A DNA stretch of 64,000 nucleotides, taken from positions 684,501-748,500 of the forward strand of contig OX359196.1 of NCBI GenBank assembly GCA_947172415.1, read 5' to 3'. Both the position numbers and the translations under genes were made by a program. Positions within the stretch are counted from its first letter, which is position 1; the number at the start of each line of letters is the position of its first letter. The stretch is from Chondrosia reniformis (Eukaryota; Porifera; Demospongiae; Chondrillida; Chondrillidae). Shown here in pieces: positions 26,001 through 36,494 of this stretch. The notes beneath the pieces were generated by a model, which had not been told where the DNA came from, did not search any database, and worked only from the letters and a program-made list of their open reading frames with translations.

Positions 26001-28162
26001 TGTGGATGATGAAGAATTTAAGAAAAAAAGAAACTTGAGAGTGTAAGTGAAGACATATGTATAAAGATACACGGGCTCACAAAAGATTTAGGAGAAGATA
26101 AAGATTTCCGGAGCACTGATGAGGGGTGGAATTCCCAGAAACAGTTGTCTCGTCCAGTGGAACAAAGAAGAAAGAGAAGACTCCTGTATCCTCCTCCCAA
26201 GCTCTCACCAGGTTTAGTTTAATTTACTACAGAATAGGCATAGCATGTAGGAAAAATTATTCATGTGTGTAGATGGGAAAACTTTGAAGAAAATATTGTA
26301 CATTTTTCATATTGTTGTAGGTGTTGCGTTTTAAACATTTTATAACATTCATATATGAATTATATACATAGATTTATAATTTTTCCTTATTCTAACTCTT
26401 CTTATCTCTCTTCTTTGTTGCAGTTACAAAGAGTCAGACTGCGAAGGTAAGTTTCTTACTTCATATACAATTACATATTCTACACAACTCAGTGTACATA
26501 CGTAGTATACATGTATATACTGGTATGCCAATAAGAAAAAAATATCAACTTGTGTTTATGTAGAGAAAATACCAGATAGTGATGAATTGACAAACCTTAT
26601 AAAGCAAGCACCTGCCTTTAGAAATGCGTCCTCCCCCATGCAAGATAAAGAGATCATCTCACCACACAATGAGCATGCGACAGCTGTTACATTGAAAAAT
26701 GAAGAAATATCTTCATCGTACCTCAAACATGACACACCAATTGATTTTAGAAACAGTAGTCCACTACCTCACCAAATGGAAACGAAATCTCACAACGATA
26801 ATGATGAGATTGTAAGAATGAACGTGATACCTAGCAGTGACGGACACACTCTAAAGACGAGCGACATAAAGTGAGTTCCTCTCAAAATGTACATGACCAA
26901 AGTGAACTCATTCAAAGAATGCCAAAGGCCGTCTGACCTTAATACTATGTAGGAAAACAATTTAAACATTTCACCTACAAAGATGACATAATTGCTTTGA
27001 AGCCTCCGAAATATGCAATGATAGGACATTGGAGAGCCTTTGTTATTGTGTATATATTAATAGGACTAATTTAGTTATACATATGTATTAATGGGAAGCT
27101 AATTTATTTCAGAAATGATTTTTAATATTGTGCTAAATACGTGTCAAAGTTCACATTGAAGTGTTTATTAAAGCTGAATTATTTCAAAATTGTCTCTGAA
27201 TGAAACTAGATCACCTGACAAGACCTGATATTCTGTATGGCTGACAACTAATCTCTGCAGTTTCAAGTTGTATTGATACATTATCAGCTGAAATACCGTA
27301 GTTCAGGAAATTTTCGTGGGAAAAATTTTCATGTTAAAATATTTTCGGGGTCTGGGGGCTACGACGAAAATATATTACCACGAAAATTTATACACGTTAC
27401 GTAATTACGATTGTTGCTGCTGGTACTTCGGACGAAAGTGAGCCCTTTGGGTCCGGTAAACCGTCCTTGTGCTGCAGGTATCGCAGTAGAGCCATTTTGG
27501 CCGCACTCAGCTGTGTTGCGTTTACATATACGTAGATTGTACAACGTGTTATTATTGTGACCAACTGCGTTTTTAAACGCTCAAAAGTCGAAGGATGTAC
27601 CATCCCAAAGATAGGTGTTATTATTCGTTGTTAAAAATATTTCATGTGATAAATTTTTGTGGTTTGAGCCAACAACGAAAACATTTTAACAACAAAAATT
27701 TCCCGAATTACAGTAGCTGTCGAATAGTCATTAAAATGTTACACAATTTAATATGTATCCCATATTTCCATATTTCCATATTTCCATATTAATTTTATTT
27801 CTACTCATACACTGCAGTGTGTGCCTTGAATACCACTCCTCTGAAGAAGAGGATGATAACAGGTAATATATTTATATTAATCTAAAGCATGTGTTGATAG
27901 TAAAACCACAACCATTTCATGGAACTACTTGTTTGATACTTTCAAATGATATGTACTGTATGCATGTAATCATGGCTATATGCACATGTTTTAAAGGGCA
28001 GACAATTATAATTGTCAAATTTGAATTCTTTCTTTCTGCAGTAGCATGTCAGATGGTGGAAATGATCATCAGCTGCAACCCTTTTCAGACCACTCGACCA
28101 ATGATCATGGAGTGCCAGCCCCGCCCCCTTTTACTGTATCAATTAGTGCTCCTACTTATTAA
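11049..28162 (+). CDS. FOXP: FOXP-family forkhead transcription factor
   Basis: Twelve coding exons keep phase: 11049-11326, 12195-12244, 20223-20307, 23124-23211, 23878-23940, 24336-24887, 25519-25620, 25921-26042, 26424-26446, 26564-26870, 27818-27862 and 28042-28162, giving 612 codons with the stop. Exons 3-4 encode the FOXP C2H2 finger (C-x4-C-x12-H-x4-H within CRWPFC...NHLNRDH), followed by a leucine-zipper-like helix ([24 protein letters not shown]) used for dimerisation in this family. Exons 6-8 encode the forkhead from [12 protein letters not shown] through [17 protein letters not shown] to [15 protein letters not shown]. The finger plus zipper upstream of the forkhead is specific to FOXP. 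The N terminus lacks the long polyglutamine tracts of vertebrate FOXP1/2. The C-terminal tail is Ser/acidic rich and unrecognised. The 8 kb intron 12245-20222 could hide another exon, though phase is kept without one. Confidence 0.93.
13255..13605 (+). repeat. Purine-only GGGAGA/GGGAGT tandem repeat in FOXP intron
   Basis: About 350 bp almost wholly of A and G with T only in GTGG/AGTGG steps. Basic units are GGAGAGGGAGAGGGAGTGGT and shorter derivatives. The strand asymmetry is extreme: purines on +, pyrimidines on -. Apparent Arg/Glu/Gly and Ser/Pro/Leu open frames here are repeat readings. Confidence 0.9.
14150..14250 (+). mobile_element. Possible retroelement 3' end with CTTGA-type tail
   Basis: A GC-richer block (CCCCATTTTAATACTGGGTG ... 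GGCCTCCCCAGTCTAAATAA) ends in GATACTTGACTTGACTTGACT, a short pentamer tail typical of the 3' ends of some LINEs and their SINEs. Only one copy is seen and no reverse transcriptase frame is attached, so the call is tentative. Confidence 0.3.
15022..15262 (+). repeat. Dispersed repeat R1, copy B (FOXP intron)
   Basis: Full-length plus-strand copy, sense to FOXP. It runs from GGATTCACAGAAGATCAAG through TGGAATTCCCAAAAACGG and CTTCATCCAAAGCTCTC to ATGGTATCTTAGATTTTTT. Confidence 0.88.
16848..17020. repeat. 77 bp tandem duplication, 2.2 copies
   Basis: Unit begins TGCCACACCTCCTAATCGAG at 16848, 16925 and 17002, an exact 77 bp period. It includes CATCCCTCCCCCTTTATTCA. Copies differ at only a few bases, so the duplication is recent. 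Confidence 0.92.
17455..17842. repeat. 29 bp minisatellite, 13 copies (FOXP intron)
   Basis: Unit AAGCTCTAGATCTCGCATAC plus CTAGTTTGA occurs 13 times. Copies are nearly identical; the main variants are GTTTGAAAG versus GTTAGAAAG, one CTATATAGATC insertion and one TCTTGC. Each unit holds the palindrome AGATCT next to CTAG. Confidence 0.95.
21968..22078 (-). repeat. Dispersed repeat R1, copy C, truncated
   Basis: Only the 3' half of R1 is present, antisense to FOXP: read on the plus strand, CACCATTTTCCTACATGCTA, AAGCCTATAGGGGACTAAAC and GAAGATACAGGTCTTGGAG. The copy ends abruptly. Confidence 0.8.
23288..23451. mobile_element. MITE-like element, G/C-run family P, copy 1
   Basis: Imperfect terminal inverted repeats: AAGGCTGCATATAGGGGGG at the left pairs with CCCAAGTTCTGCATACAGCC at the right. 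The core holds CCCCCCTAGACTTTTGGGAA and CTCATACCATTGCCCCCCC. A related copy lies at 39560-39676. It sits in a FOXP intron right after the zipper exon. Confidence 0.6.
24939..25103. mobile_element. MITE-like element, G/C-run family Q, copy 1
   Basis: Left edge GGGGTTTTATCC and right edge AAATGAAACCCTG form imperfect inverted ends. The core has GCAGGGGCAGTGTCATA, CTTGATAAAATA and GACAACCTAAATCCAGGGG. A second copy lies at 40659-40832. It starts about 50 bp after a FOXP forkhead exon. Confidence 0.6.
25306..25385 (+). repeat. Degraded R2 repeat fragment
   Basis: Contains AAGGGTCTTCTTGGCGAGCT, CAGATGATTTCGACGCAATT and AGAAGAGATTATTATT, in the order seen in the longer R2 copies, with the centre deleted. 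Confidence 0.5.
26067..26258 (+). repeat. Dispersed repeat R1, copy D (FOXP intron)
   Basis: Diverged copy, sense to FOXP, in the intron between the last forkhead exon and the 23 nt micro-exon. Blocks: GGGTGGAATTCCCAGAAACA, AGACTCCTGTATCCTCCTCC, AATAGGCATAGCATGTAGG. Confidence 0.85.
27294..27715. mobile_element. MITE-like element with TA ends, 422 bp
   Basis: Terminal inverted repeats: left TACCGTAGTTCAGGAAATTT; right, reverse complemented, TACTGTAATTCGGGAAATTT. They continue through sub-terminal TTTTCGT/TTTTTGT stretches. The TA at each end fits a TA target duplication as made by Tc1/mariner-type transposases. No transposase frame is present. It lies in a FOXP intron. Confidence 0.7.
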
Positions 28163-29070
28163 GAGCACGGTAATACCCTTCCCAGCAGAACCCTATTCAC
28201 GACACTTTTACAAACTCGTCACCATTTTTGCAATTGTTACTTTTCTTCCTTAAAGCACTCTGTGCAGTTCATTTTTACTCCACATGTTCCATAGACATGT
28301 ACTGTAGCTAATTTAGTATACTTTTAATATGTGTTTGACTCCTAATGCAACTAATTGTATAAAGCACTTTGCTGATGTTGTTAATTGTAATGCGGTCAAA
28401 TCAAAGTACGTACTTCAATATTTACTGTATAATCATTTATCCAGTTTTGTTTTTTGGCAATTTCTGTACTTTGTGTGGTTTTATTGAATAAATAAGTGTT
28501 ACTTAATCAAAATGTGCTTATGAACAGTGCGCATGCATGCACACATTATGATGATGATTGAATGTTTCAATTTTGAATCTTATTCTGAATGTCACCAACA
28601 ACTGTAGTTTATAGGTTCTATATGTTCTGTCACTGAATTACATGAGTAATCCAAGTGATAATCAAACCACAAGTAATTGTATAACCAATCTCAAACATCA
28701 TGAAGAGGGAAAAACAAGAAAAAAACAACATGCTCGGAACTGAACACAAAGCAGCTTGTTACGACCAGCAGTGCTCTACCATGAACGCTACAGTTGCCAT
28801 AGCAATGCCCCCATGTGGGGGTATATATGGAGCGCTTGAGATGCATGGAACATATCAACTTGGCCACTCCTTAACACAAGTATTTTTGTAATTAGAATTA
28901 TTAGACATTTATCTGGAATTAAAAAAGCCATTATGAAAATAAAAAATAGAATGAAAAATCAATATTGATATATTATGAAACAATTTCATATTACTTGTTC
29001 CAACATTTGCTTTTGTTGCATATATACCTGTTTCAAGTAATCTGTTGAATTGGAAACTAAAATATTCAGA
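28163..29070. other. Convergent intergenic: 3' ends of FOXP and TFIIIA
   Basis: FOXP 3' UTR probably ends after the AATAAA at 28487-28492. The remainder is AT-rich and holds no believable gene; a 63-codon frame at 28700-28891 has no supporting features. Confidence 0.6.
28487..28492 (+). terminator. FOXP: Candidate FOXP poly(A) signal
   Basis: Canonical AATAAA 325 bp after the FOXP stop codon, followed by a GT-containing stretch. It is the closest clear hexamer downstream of the stop. Confidence 0.55.
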
Positions 29071-30150
29071 TCAGACAACAGCAAGAGAAGATGCAGCAAG
29101 ACCAGCCCTTCCACATTCACAAAGTTCAAAATCCTCATCTTCTCCATTAGAGGACGAGCTTGTGAGAGAATTCATGTCATCAAAAGTGGTGCCCTGGCCT
29201 TCCGAAACACTAGTGCAACCATCTCCTTCTGATTCACTTGCATCAGCTGAAGCATCAACAGCAGTGTCACTGACCAGTTTACTTACTGGTACTGGATGAT
29301 ACCCTGATATCACAGACGTTAATGATCGTTTCTTCTTTCCGCCCTTTATCTTCCTCTTAAAGTCTTCACTGTGACTTTTCAGGTGCTGAGTAAGAGATTT
29401 CTTGTACGGATATACAGCCGTACATCCAGGATGAGTGCAATGAAATGACTTTTTCCCCTCATGAACTATTCTCTTATGAACTGTGAGATTTGAGGCTCTA
29501 GTGTACGTCCGCCCACACCCACTTTCAGGACACACGTACACTTTATACTGGTCGTGAATTTCCCTAATATGTTTCCCAAGTTCCTTTTTTGAGGAGAATT
29601 TTGTGTCGCAATACTGACACTCCACAACAAGATGGCTGCTTCGATGTTGCAACATTTCCTTCCAGGAGCTGCACCTAAATCCACACTCGAGCACTTTACA
29701 GACAAATCCCTTTTCATGAAGCTTCATGTGCCGAACAAAGTGTGATTTCTTGCCAAACACGGAAGAGCACCCTTCAACTGAACAGGCGAAATGAGATCGG
29801 TGACGACTATCCTTGTGACGCGTTAGTTGCGCGTGTTTGTTAAACGCTGCGTTACATCCATCGTGATCGCAGACGTAAGGTTTTTCTAAATGACTCTTCA
29901 AGTGTTTCTTCATGCTATAGACTGTACTGAAAGACTTTCTACATCCATCGTGAGTACATGGGTGAGGTTTCTGGGCGGAGTGAGCCATAAGAACATGTCT
30001 GGTTAAATGACTGTTCCTTACATATGCCTTCCCACAGTTGTCGACCTTACATTTAAACTTCTTCGCTCCAGTGTGAGCAGAACAGATATGCTCCTCGAGA
30101 CGACTAGCTTTAGGAAAACTGCGACTGCACTCTGAATACGGACACTCCAT
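29071..30150 (-). CDS. GTF3A: Transcription factor IIIA, nine C2H2 fingers
   Basis: Intronless gene of 359 residues that starts directly with the first finger. Nine zinc fingers run from residue 3 to about 270. Their pattern is that of TFIIIA: finger 6 (CKVLECGFRCSSWKEMLQH) and the short finger 7 (CQYCDTKFSSKKELGKH) depart from the consensus, and finger 8 carries GCGRTYTRASNL. After finger 9 comes the family's basic tail, KKKRSLTSVISGYHPVP, matching the KRSLASHLSGYIP region of vertebrate TFIIIA. TFIIIA binds the internal control region of 5S rRNA genes and the 5S RNA itself to start RNA polymerase III transcription. The C terminus ends in a Ser/acidic stretch. The gene is divergent from ATRIP with 214 bp between starts. 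No 5S gene is visible in the window. Confidence 0.9.
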   Translation of the reverse strand: MECPYSECSRSFPKASRLEEHICSAHTGAKKFKCKVDNCGKAYVRNSHLTRHVLMAHSAQKPHPCTHDGCRKSFSTVYSMKKHLKSHLEKPYVCDHDGCNAAFNKHAQLTRHKDSRHRSHFACSVEGCSSVFGKKSHFVRHMKLHEKGFVCKVLECGFRCSSWKEMLQHRSSHLVVECQYCDTKFSSKKELGKHIREIHDQYKVYVCPESGCGRTYTRASNLTVHKRIVHEGKKSFHCTHPGCTAVYPYKKSLTQHLKSHSEDFKRKIKGGKKKRSLTSVISGYHPVPVSKLVSDTAVDASADASESEGDGCTSVSEGQGTTFDDMNSLTSSSSNGEDEDFELCECGRAGLAASSLAVV

Positions 30151-30364
30151 TGCCTAGCAAGCCGTGCTTGTCCACGTGACTATCACGTGTGAATAAAATG
30201 GCGTAAAGTGAGTTGCTAATACCTATATAGCTAACATTGTACAGAATAGTCTGTAATTAGAATGCACAACTTTATTGTTCATTAGATAAGCTGTTTGAAG
30301 GTCTTCAGGCACGTCTCCTCGCTTGGCCTGATAGTTCTGTTCCTTTGGTAATTTTGCAAGATCA
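30151..30364. promoter_or_regulatory. Bidirectional TFIIIA/ATRIP promoter with twin CACGTG boxes
   Basis: Only 214 bp separate the two start codons. Two perfect palindromic E-boxes, CACGTG, lie at 30173-30178 and 30184-30189, 11 bp apart start to start, about one helical turn. An AAAATGGCG motif follows at about 30197. CACGTG is bound by bHLH-zip factors such as USF, MAX and MITF families; which one acts here is unknown. Confidence 0.65.
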
Positions 30365-33300
30365 ATGGATGAGGAAGATGATTTTGATAAACTGTGTCAA
30401 TCTGTTCCCGCTAGCGACTACGACCAGCCTCAGTTTGGTTGGGGGAACCAGCCAGTAGGTACCCGACCACATAGCCAATCTGCCCCTCCCACAGAACCAC
30501 ACCTACGTCAGAATGTATCTGGAAATGTACCACAGGCAAGTGATACGCCAAGTATGGAGTTCTACATAGGGTTGGCCAAGAACTTGGAGGACAAGCTAAA
30601 GGTGAAGGAGGAGGAGGTGAATAGGAAAGAGAAGATGATTAAGGAACTGCTAGCTCTTAAAGCAGATCACGAAGAAAAGATAAAATTGGCTCATCAGGAA
30701 CTGGAGAAGAAGATGGATCGTTCCTCAACTCTGCAATCCTTTTCAGAGCATCAGTTCCGCCAGGAAAGCGAGAGACGGCAAATGCAAACAGCTACTGGAA
30801 CAGTGATCTCATTGCAGTCAGCAGCTGGTAACCTAGCAACCAACAGGAGAAAGAGGCAAGCCCCAGCCTTAACACCAGACTCCTCAGACTTTCCCTCCAC
30901 CAAGACCTTCCTTGCACGGGGCACTGCAACTTCAACACCAATTCCCTTTAAGGAGAGCAAAGATTCACCTCAGTATGCCGCAAGGGGTGGAGGATCACTA
31001 TCAGTGACGCCTGTGACCTCAGCACTGGAACGTAAGGAAACGAAAGATAGGGGCATCCAGACACCCCCCAGGTTCATAGACTCTTCTAGCAGTCATCTAA
31101 GTAGCCGAGAGGTCTCTATGATTACCACTCAAAACGTTAGTATTTTGGAGAATGACACTCAACTGATTGTGTTGGACAATGTAAAGGTGTCATCTGAAGT
31201 TACCGGATCTGAGCTTCTTGAAAAACTGATTCACTGCAAAATGGAAGAGTTTCAAGAACCACAACCATTAGCTCTGAAAAAAGTGATAGTCCATCAAGTA
31301 GAAGGTAGTAAGGTCCAATTATCAGAGGAAGATTCTGGAAAGATGGTTTCTTCATTGCCCACTTCCGCTTCACCTCCCTTGCAAGGACTTCTTGCTCTTT
31401 TTGCCAACTTGAGTCCAGCATTTGTTACCATGGCAGCAGCTAAAGATGGCCCAACAATAGCATTGATGAGGGATTTGCTGGTGAAGCAGTCAAGACAACA
31501 GAAGAGAAGGGCAAATGATAAGTCATCTAGTGAAAGTCCTCACGACAGTGCAGATGAAATCCAAACTCCTCTTTCAGAAGAGGAGGTTAATAGTGCTTTT
31601 AATGCAATTGCCAAAAGGCATTACCAGAATCCTCACTTTTTGGATGCATCTTCGCAGCTGTTACTTCACAAGTGTGTTACAATGCTGCTGACTACAGCAG
31701 GTCTTCCGAGTCAAGGACCTCATTTGACCCCACTTCAGTCTGTAGACGCACCGGGTACAGATCTCCTTTGTCATGGCAGTGATATTGATGCTGAACAGAC
31801 ACTAGTTACCTTTCTACAGAGTCAATTAGTAGCGTACCACCAAGATATATTTGAGAAGAATTCGTTTCAATATTCTGATGGAAGCTCCAATTCATATGAC
31901 TCTATCAGTCCTCCTATGTCCTTGTCCTTCAGTGAAGGAGACGAGAGGAGTGTATCTGGGAGTAGGCTAATGTTGCACAACTCCATCCCTCCGCTCCTAA
32001 ACATACTCCGTGTCCTCCTGATGTTGGTCAAGCACAGCAGGAGAGCAAGGAGACAAATGTTCCCCTCTTCTGTTCCAGTTATGTCTTACAGCCATTCTTC
32101 TGGAGAAGGGTCTAGCCAGTCAGACAAGTCCAGTCTTCAATCACAAGGTAGCTCCTTCAGCAAGTCACCCACTGATCTTGAAGGGAATGTCGGAGAACAA
32201 TCACCACCAAACGACATGTCTTATGGATCGGGTGGGTTGGTGGAGTCAGGTGGATCCGGTGAGGTGATGGAGTCAGGTGGGTCGGATGGATCCGGGTATC
32301 AGTGTACGGAACATTCTGATCAATCTGAAGGTCTGCCAGATTCTGGAAGAAGTTTCATTGAAAGCATTTCAGGAGTAACATTTCAGGTATGAACCTACGT
32401 ACTGGGGAATCTTAATGGTAAACTGTAAATGCAATTATTTTATGTACTTCTACTGTACTTGCCTATATATTATTATGCAGAACAGTCTAGTCAAGTACAA
32501 TTACTAGTAACTGATATAATTTAAGTATTTTTACTAATGTACATACGTAACAGCAACCTCCTACTGAGGAGAAGAGCTGCATGGTAAATTGATTGATTGA
32601 CTTCTACTGTACGTATATATAATTGGCTTCAAATGAGTGTACGTAGTTGAGTGTATGTTTGCAGTTGGTATGTGTAGTTTTGTGATGTCCATAGCTGGTA
32701 ACTCTCAAGAGACAATCTGTACACAGAACGAGAAACGGTCCACAGATGTTCCTCCAACATGGAGTGAAAGGTGTCCTCTGTCGGGAGGGGCAGGGAGAGG
32801 TGTCTGTACAGAATGCCTCAAGCCTTCTCTTCTCCGAGGACTACCAGTCGGGGATGGGGGTGGAGCTAAGGGTCAGTACACCCCTTAGTGGTCATTCCTT
32901 GCAAGTTCTCCTGTCACTACTTGAGCGTCCTTGGGTGAGCTGGTAAACAAGTGTTTGTAGTAATTCTCTGTTACAATGGGTCTGATAAATACACTGTACA
33001 TTTTCCTGCGGCCGAATTTACGGATTAGTTGGGTATGTCGCTGCCTTTCCATGTCAATATGATCCCCTCAAGGTTTAGCTCTGATTTATATTGGGTAACC
33101 CACAGCATTTCATAATACGATTAACTCGGAAGTGTTAACTAAAGTGAGTACTCTCATGTAATCGCTAGAGCCCTCTAGAACTAAACAAGCGCTACACATG
33201 TTTAGGACAATGAGGTTATTTTAATCAGTACTGTAGTTGTACGTGATCATGTGATAAGGCTAACCTTACAGAAGTTGTATACTGAAATTTAGTGATTATA

Positions 33301-36300
33301 CACATCACTTCTATATTTGGGCACATCTTCATAGCTGAAGTAGGGAGGATGTACCCAAACACAGAAGTGATGATCTAATGAGAATTATATTTGTTTGCAT
33401 GCGTACGTTACATATAAATGGTGTTGTTCCACTCATGGTACTTTACTGAAATATTTGTAGATTGAGAACCCTTACGTCTGCTTGCTCGTGTTGAGTATCT
33501 TGTGCCATTTATCATCCGACTGTTCAGAAGAAGACTTGGAAGAATAGTGAGTGATAATCTATCTGACCTTTGTACTCTTACTGGCAGCACAGTTCTTAGC
33601 TGACCTTTGTACTCTTACTAGCAGCACAGTTCTTAGCTGACCTTTGTACTCTTACTAGCAGCACAGTTCTTAGCTGACCTTTGTACTCTTACTAGCAGCA
33701 CACACATATGTAGTAGAATAGGGATTATTGTATAGTCACACTTGTCCACTTAAATTGTACGAGTGTGAACATTATAAGTGGATGTCACTAATGTATAGAC
33801 TCTATACTGTAAACAGGGTATTTCCCCCTTTCAAAGGGTGACCGTTATGTGTGTCAGGGTTTCCCCTTTGAGATGGGTTATTTCCCTTATATGTAGTTTC
33901 TTCCCCTTGCTGTTGAAGGGCACCCTACATGCCTGTATGAACTACCTGGAAAATGCAGCCATTGTCACTCTTGTTGTCAAGCTTCTACACTGCTTCTTGT
34001 CTCTCAAAGGAATAGATAAGCAATTGTGCCAGTATTCGGGTAACCGCACACCACATGTAACTGCACACAACATGTAACCGCACACCACATGTAACTGCAC
34101 ACTTGTTTCCTTACATAGAGCCGTATAACGATTGCATTCTCAACAGAGTCTACGCAGTTCTACTGGTGTTCCCAAGCCAGTCCTCCGATCACTCTATTAT
34201 TACCATGGTTACCCAGGTAATTAGGAGGCCATCTTACATAATATATAAGCAGTACGTATTTCTATGCTATTAATATCATTGTCTGACAATGTATACCTCA
34301 AGGTCTCCTATGTGTTGAATAGTTAGATTAGCTCGGTACAAACCAGAAGAGACTAAAGTTCAATAGACATTCATAAAGGGTTTTGGGGAGCAGGGGAGGT
34401 TAAGCCCCTTGGTCTGAAGAAAGCCTCATTGTCGGTTTTAATAGCAAACAAACATACGTACATGTCTCTCCTCCAGATCCTCAGCTTCCTGTCTGCTGCA
34501 CAGTGCACACTACCAGAGGGAGTATTGGGTCTTGATTGTGAATGTACTGAATATGTAAGTTATTGTCCACACGTCCCCTACATCCACACATCCACTTGTC
34601 CACACGTCCACACGTCCCCTACATCCACATGTCCACTTGTCCACACGTCCCCTACATCCACACATCCACTTGTCCACACGTCCCCTACATCCACATGTCC
34701 ACTTGTCCACATGTCCCCTACATCCACATGTCCACTTGTCCACATGTCCCCTACATCCACATGTCCACACGTCCACACGTCCCCTACATCCACACATCCA
34801 CTTGTCCACACGTCCACACGTCCCCTACATCCACATGTCCACTTGTCCACATGTCCCCTATATCCACACATCCACATGTCCACTTGTCCACACGTCCCCT
34901 ACATCCACATGTCCACTTGTCCACATATCCCCTACATCCACACATCCACATGTCCACTTGTCCACACGTCCCCTACATCCACATGTCCACTTGTCCACAC
35001 GTCCCCTACATCCACACGTCCACTTGTCCACACGTCCCCTACATCCACACATCCACACGTCCACTTGTCCACATGTCCCCTACATCCACACATCCACACG
35101 TCCACTTGTCCACATGTCCCCTACATCCACACATCCACATGTCCACTTGTCCACACATCCCCTACATCCACACATCCACATGTCCACTTGTCCACACGTC
35201 CTCTACATCCACATGTCCACTTGTCCACATATCCCCTACATCCACATGTCCACTTGTCCACATGTCCCCTACATCCACATGTCCACTTGTCCACATGTCC
35301 CCTACATCCACATGTCCACTTGTCCACATGTCCCCTACATCCACATGTCCACTTGTCCACACGTCCCCTACATCCACATGTCCACTTGTCCACATGTCCC
35401 CTACATCCACATGTCCACTTGTCCACATGTCCCCTACATCCACATGTCCACTTGTCCACATGTCCCCTACACCCACACGTCCCCTACACCCACACGTCCC
35501 CTACATCCACACATCCACATGTCCTCATTGTAACTTGTAGTTTTGCTGATTGTAGTTTACTGAGGCCTTGCTGAAGGGAATACAATCATCACTTCCTCTC
35601 TTAGAATCCTCAGCCAATCCTTTTCTGATGTGAGTTTCATTTTGTGTTACTTTTTCTACATCTCTACTTCCTCTAACTCTCTCTTAGTAAGATTCTGTTT
35701 TATAATATACATATGTATACGTATATCTTTATGGATCTGATAGAGTTGTATCTACTAACTAGTGTGTGTATCATTGTGTAGAGACTGTATCTACTAACTA
35801 GTGTGTGTGTCATTGTGTAGAGATGGAATCTGTGAGTCTATGGTGGATCTGCTAAATGTTCTGAGCTACACAGAAGAGTGGAGTGACTTTGAAGGAGACT
35901 ATGCGGGTGTCATCAGTGATTTAATTGATTTACTTCAAAGAAAATCACTAGTGAAATCAGCCAATGGTATGTACATGCATCAGAATAGTGTATGTATACA
36001 TTTTTGGTAACATATACATACACAGTAGGGGCCTTTAAAGGTCTAAGGCTGATCTTAAAGCATTGAATATCAAATTAATTACACCATAAATCTGGAGTCA
36101 AATGATTTTGAATTTTTTTATTAAGCGCTGATTGGTTACTTGGCTGGTTTGATGGATTGTTTTCCAGTGATCATCCATATATAGCGCCAATGTACAGTAC
36201 TATTACTATGAAGAAATAGATTCAATCAGAAAAGAATTTGAGGAGGAAATGCGATAATCTACATTACTTCTGTCCACTTGTACAGTAATGTGCTGTGTAT

Positions 36301-36494
36301 GTGAATATACAGACCTTAATGATGTAGCAATCCTCTCCTATAAGTAGACCTACATTGGCTAACTGTTCTTCTATATGCCCTGAATCATCTTTATGTACGC
36401 TCTTTCTTCAGATAATAAAATGGAAGTGCTTCATAATCTTAGAGAGTTTGTCCACGATCAGGATATGGAGTCGGAAGAGGAAATGGAATCTTAA
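30365..36494 (+). CDS. ATRIP: ATRIP-like protein (ATR checkpoint partner)
   Basis: Ten exons stay in phase: 30365-32386, 32554-32583, 32695-32934, 33461-33546, 33897-34039, 34119-34216, 34477-34554, 35556-35629, 35821-35966 and 36412-36494, exactly 1000 codons with the stop. The N terminus is acidic (MDEEDDFDKLC), as in the RPA-binding segment of ATRIP. A charged coiled coil follows at about residues 65-120 (KNLEDKLKVKEEEVNRKEK), then a Ser-rich disordered stretch, then Leu-rich alpha-helical repeats, then an acidic C terminus. The end, KMEVLHNLREFV...ESEEEMES, resembles the VEVLHQFDQV...acidic end of vertebrate ATRIP. ATRIP brings the ATR kinase to RPA-coated single-stranded DNA. Vertebrate ATRIP is about 790 residues; the extra length is mainly the low-complexity middle. 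The assignment rests on architecture plus short matches, so a different large helical protein is possible. Confidence 0.68.
33568..33703. repeat. 37 bp tandem repeat in ATRIP intron
   Basis: Unit GCTGACCTTTGTACTCTTAC plus TAGCAGCACAGTTCTTA occurs about 3.5 times directly after the exon ending at 33546. Confidence 0.9.
34037..34107. repeat. Short tandem repeat of ACATGTAAC units
   Basis: Four to five imperfect copies of CGCACACCACATGTAACTG begin at an ATRIP splice donor, so the exon end at 34039 lies at the repeat edge. Confidence 0.75.
34558..35525. repeat. 33 bp minisatellite filling an ATRIP intron
   Basis: About 29 units of TCCACATGTCCACTTGTCCA plus CACGTCCCCTACA, with nested variants that duplicate the TCCACA(C/T)G part. 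The tract occupies nearly the whole 1001 bp intron 34555-35555. All large open frames here, on both strands, are readings of the repeat. Confidence 0.95.

Noticed and set aside
34429..35574. Open frames of 300-380 codons on both strands (Thr/Pro/His/Cys-rich repeats)
   Set aside because: They read through the 33 bp minisatellite in all frames, as 33 is a multiple of 3; flanking ATRIP exons splice across it.
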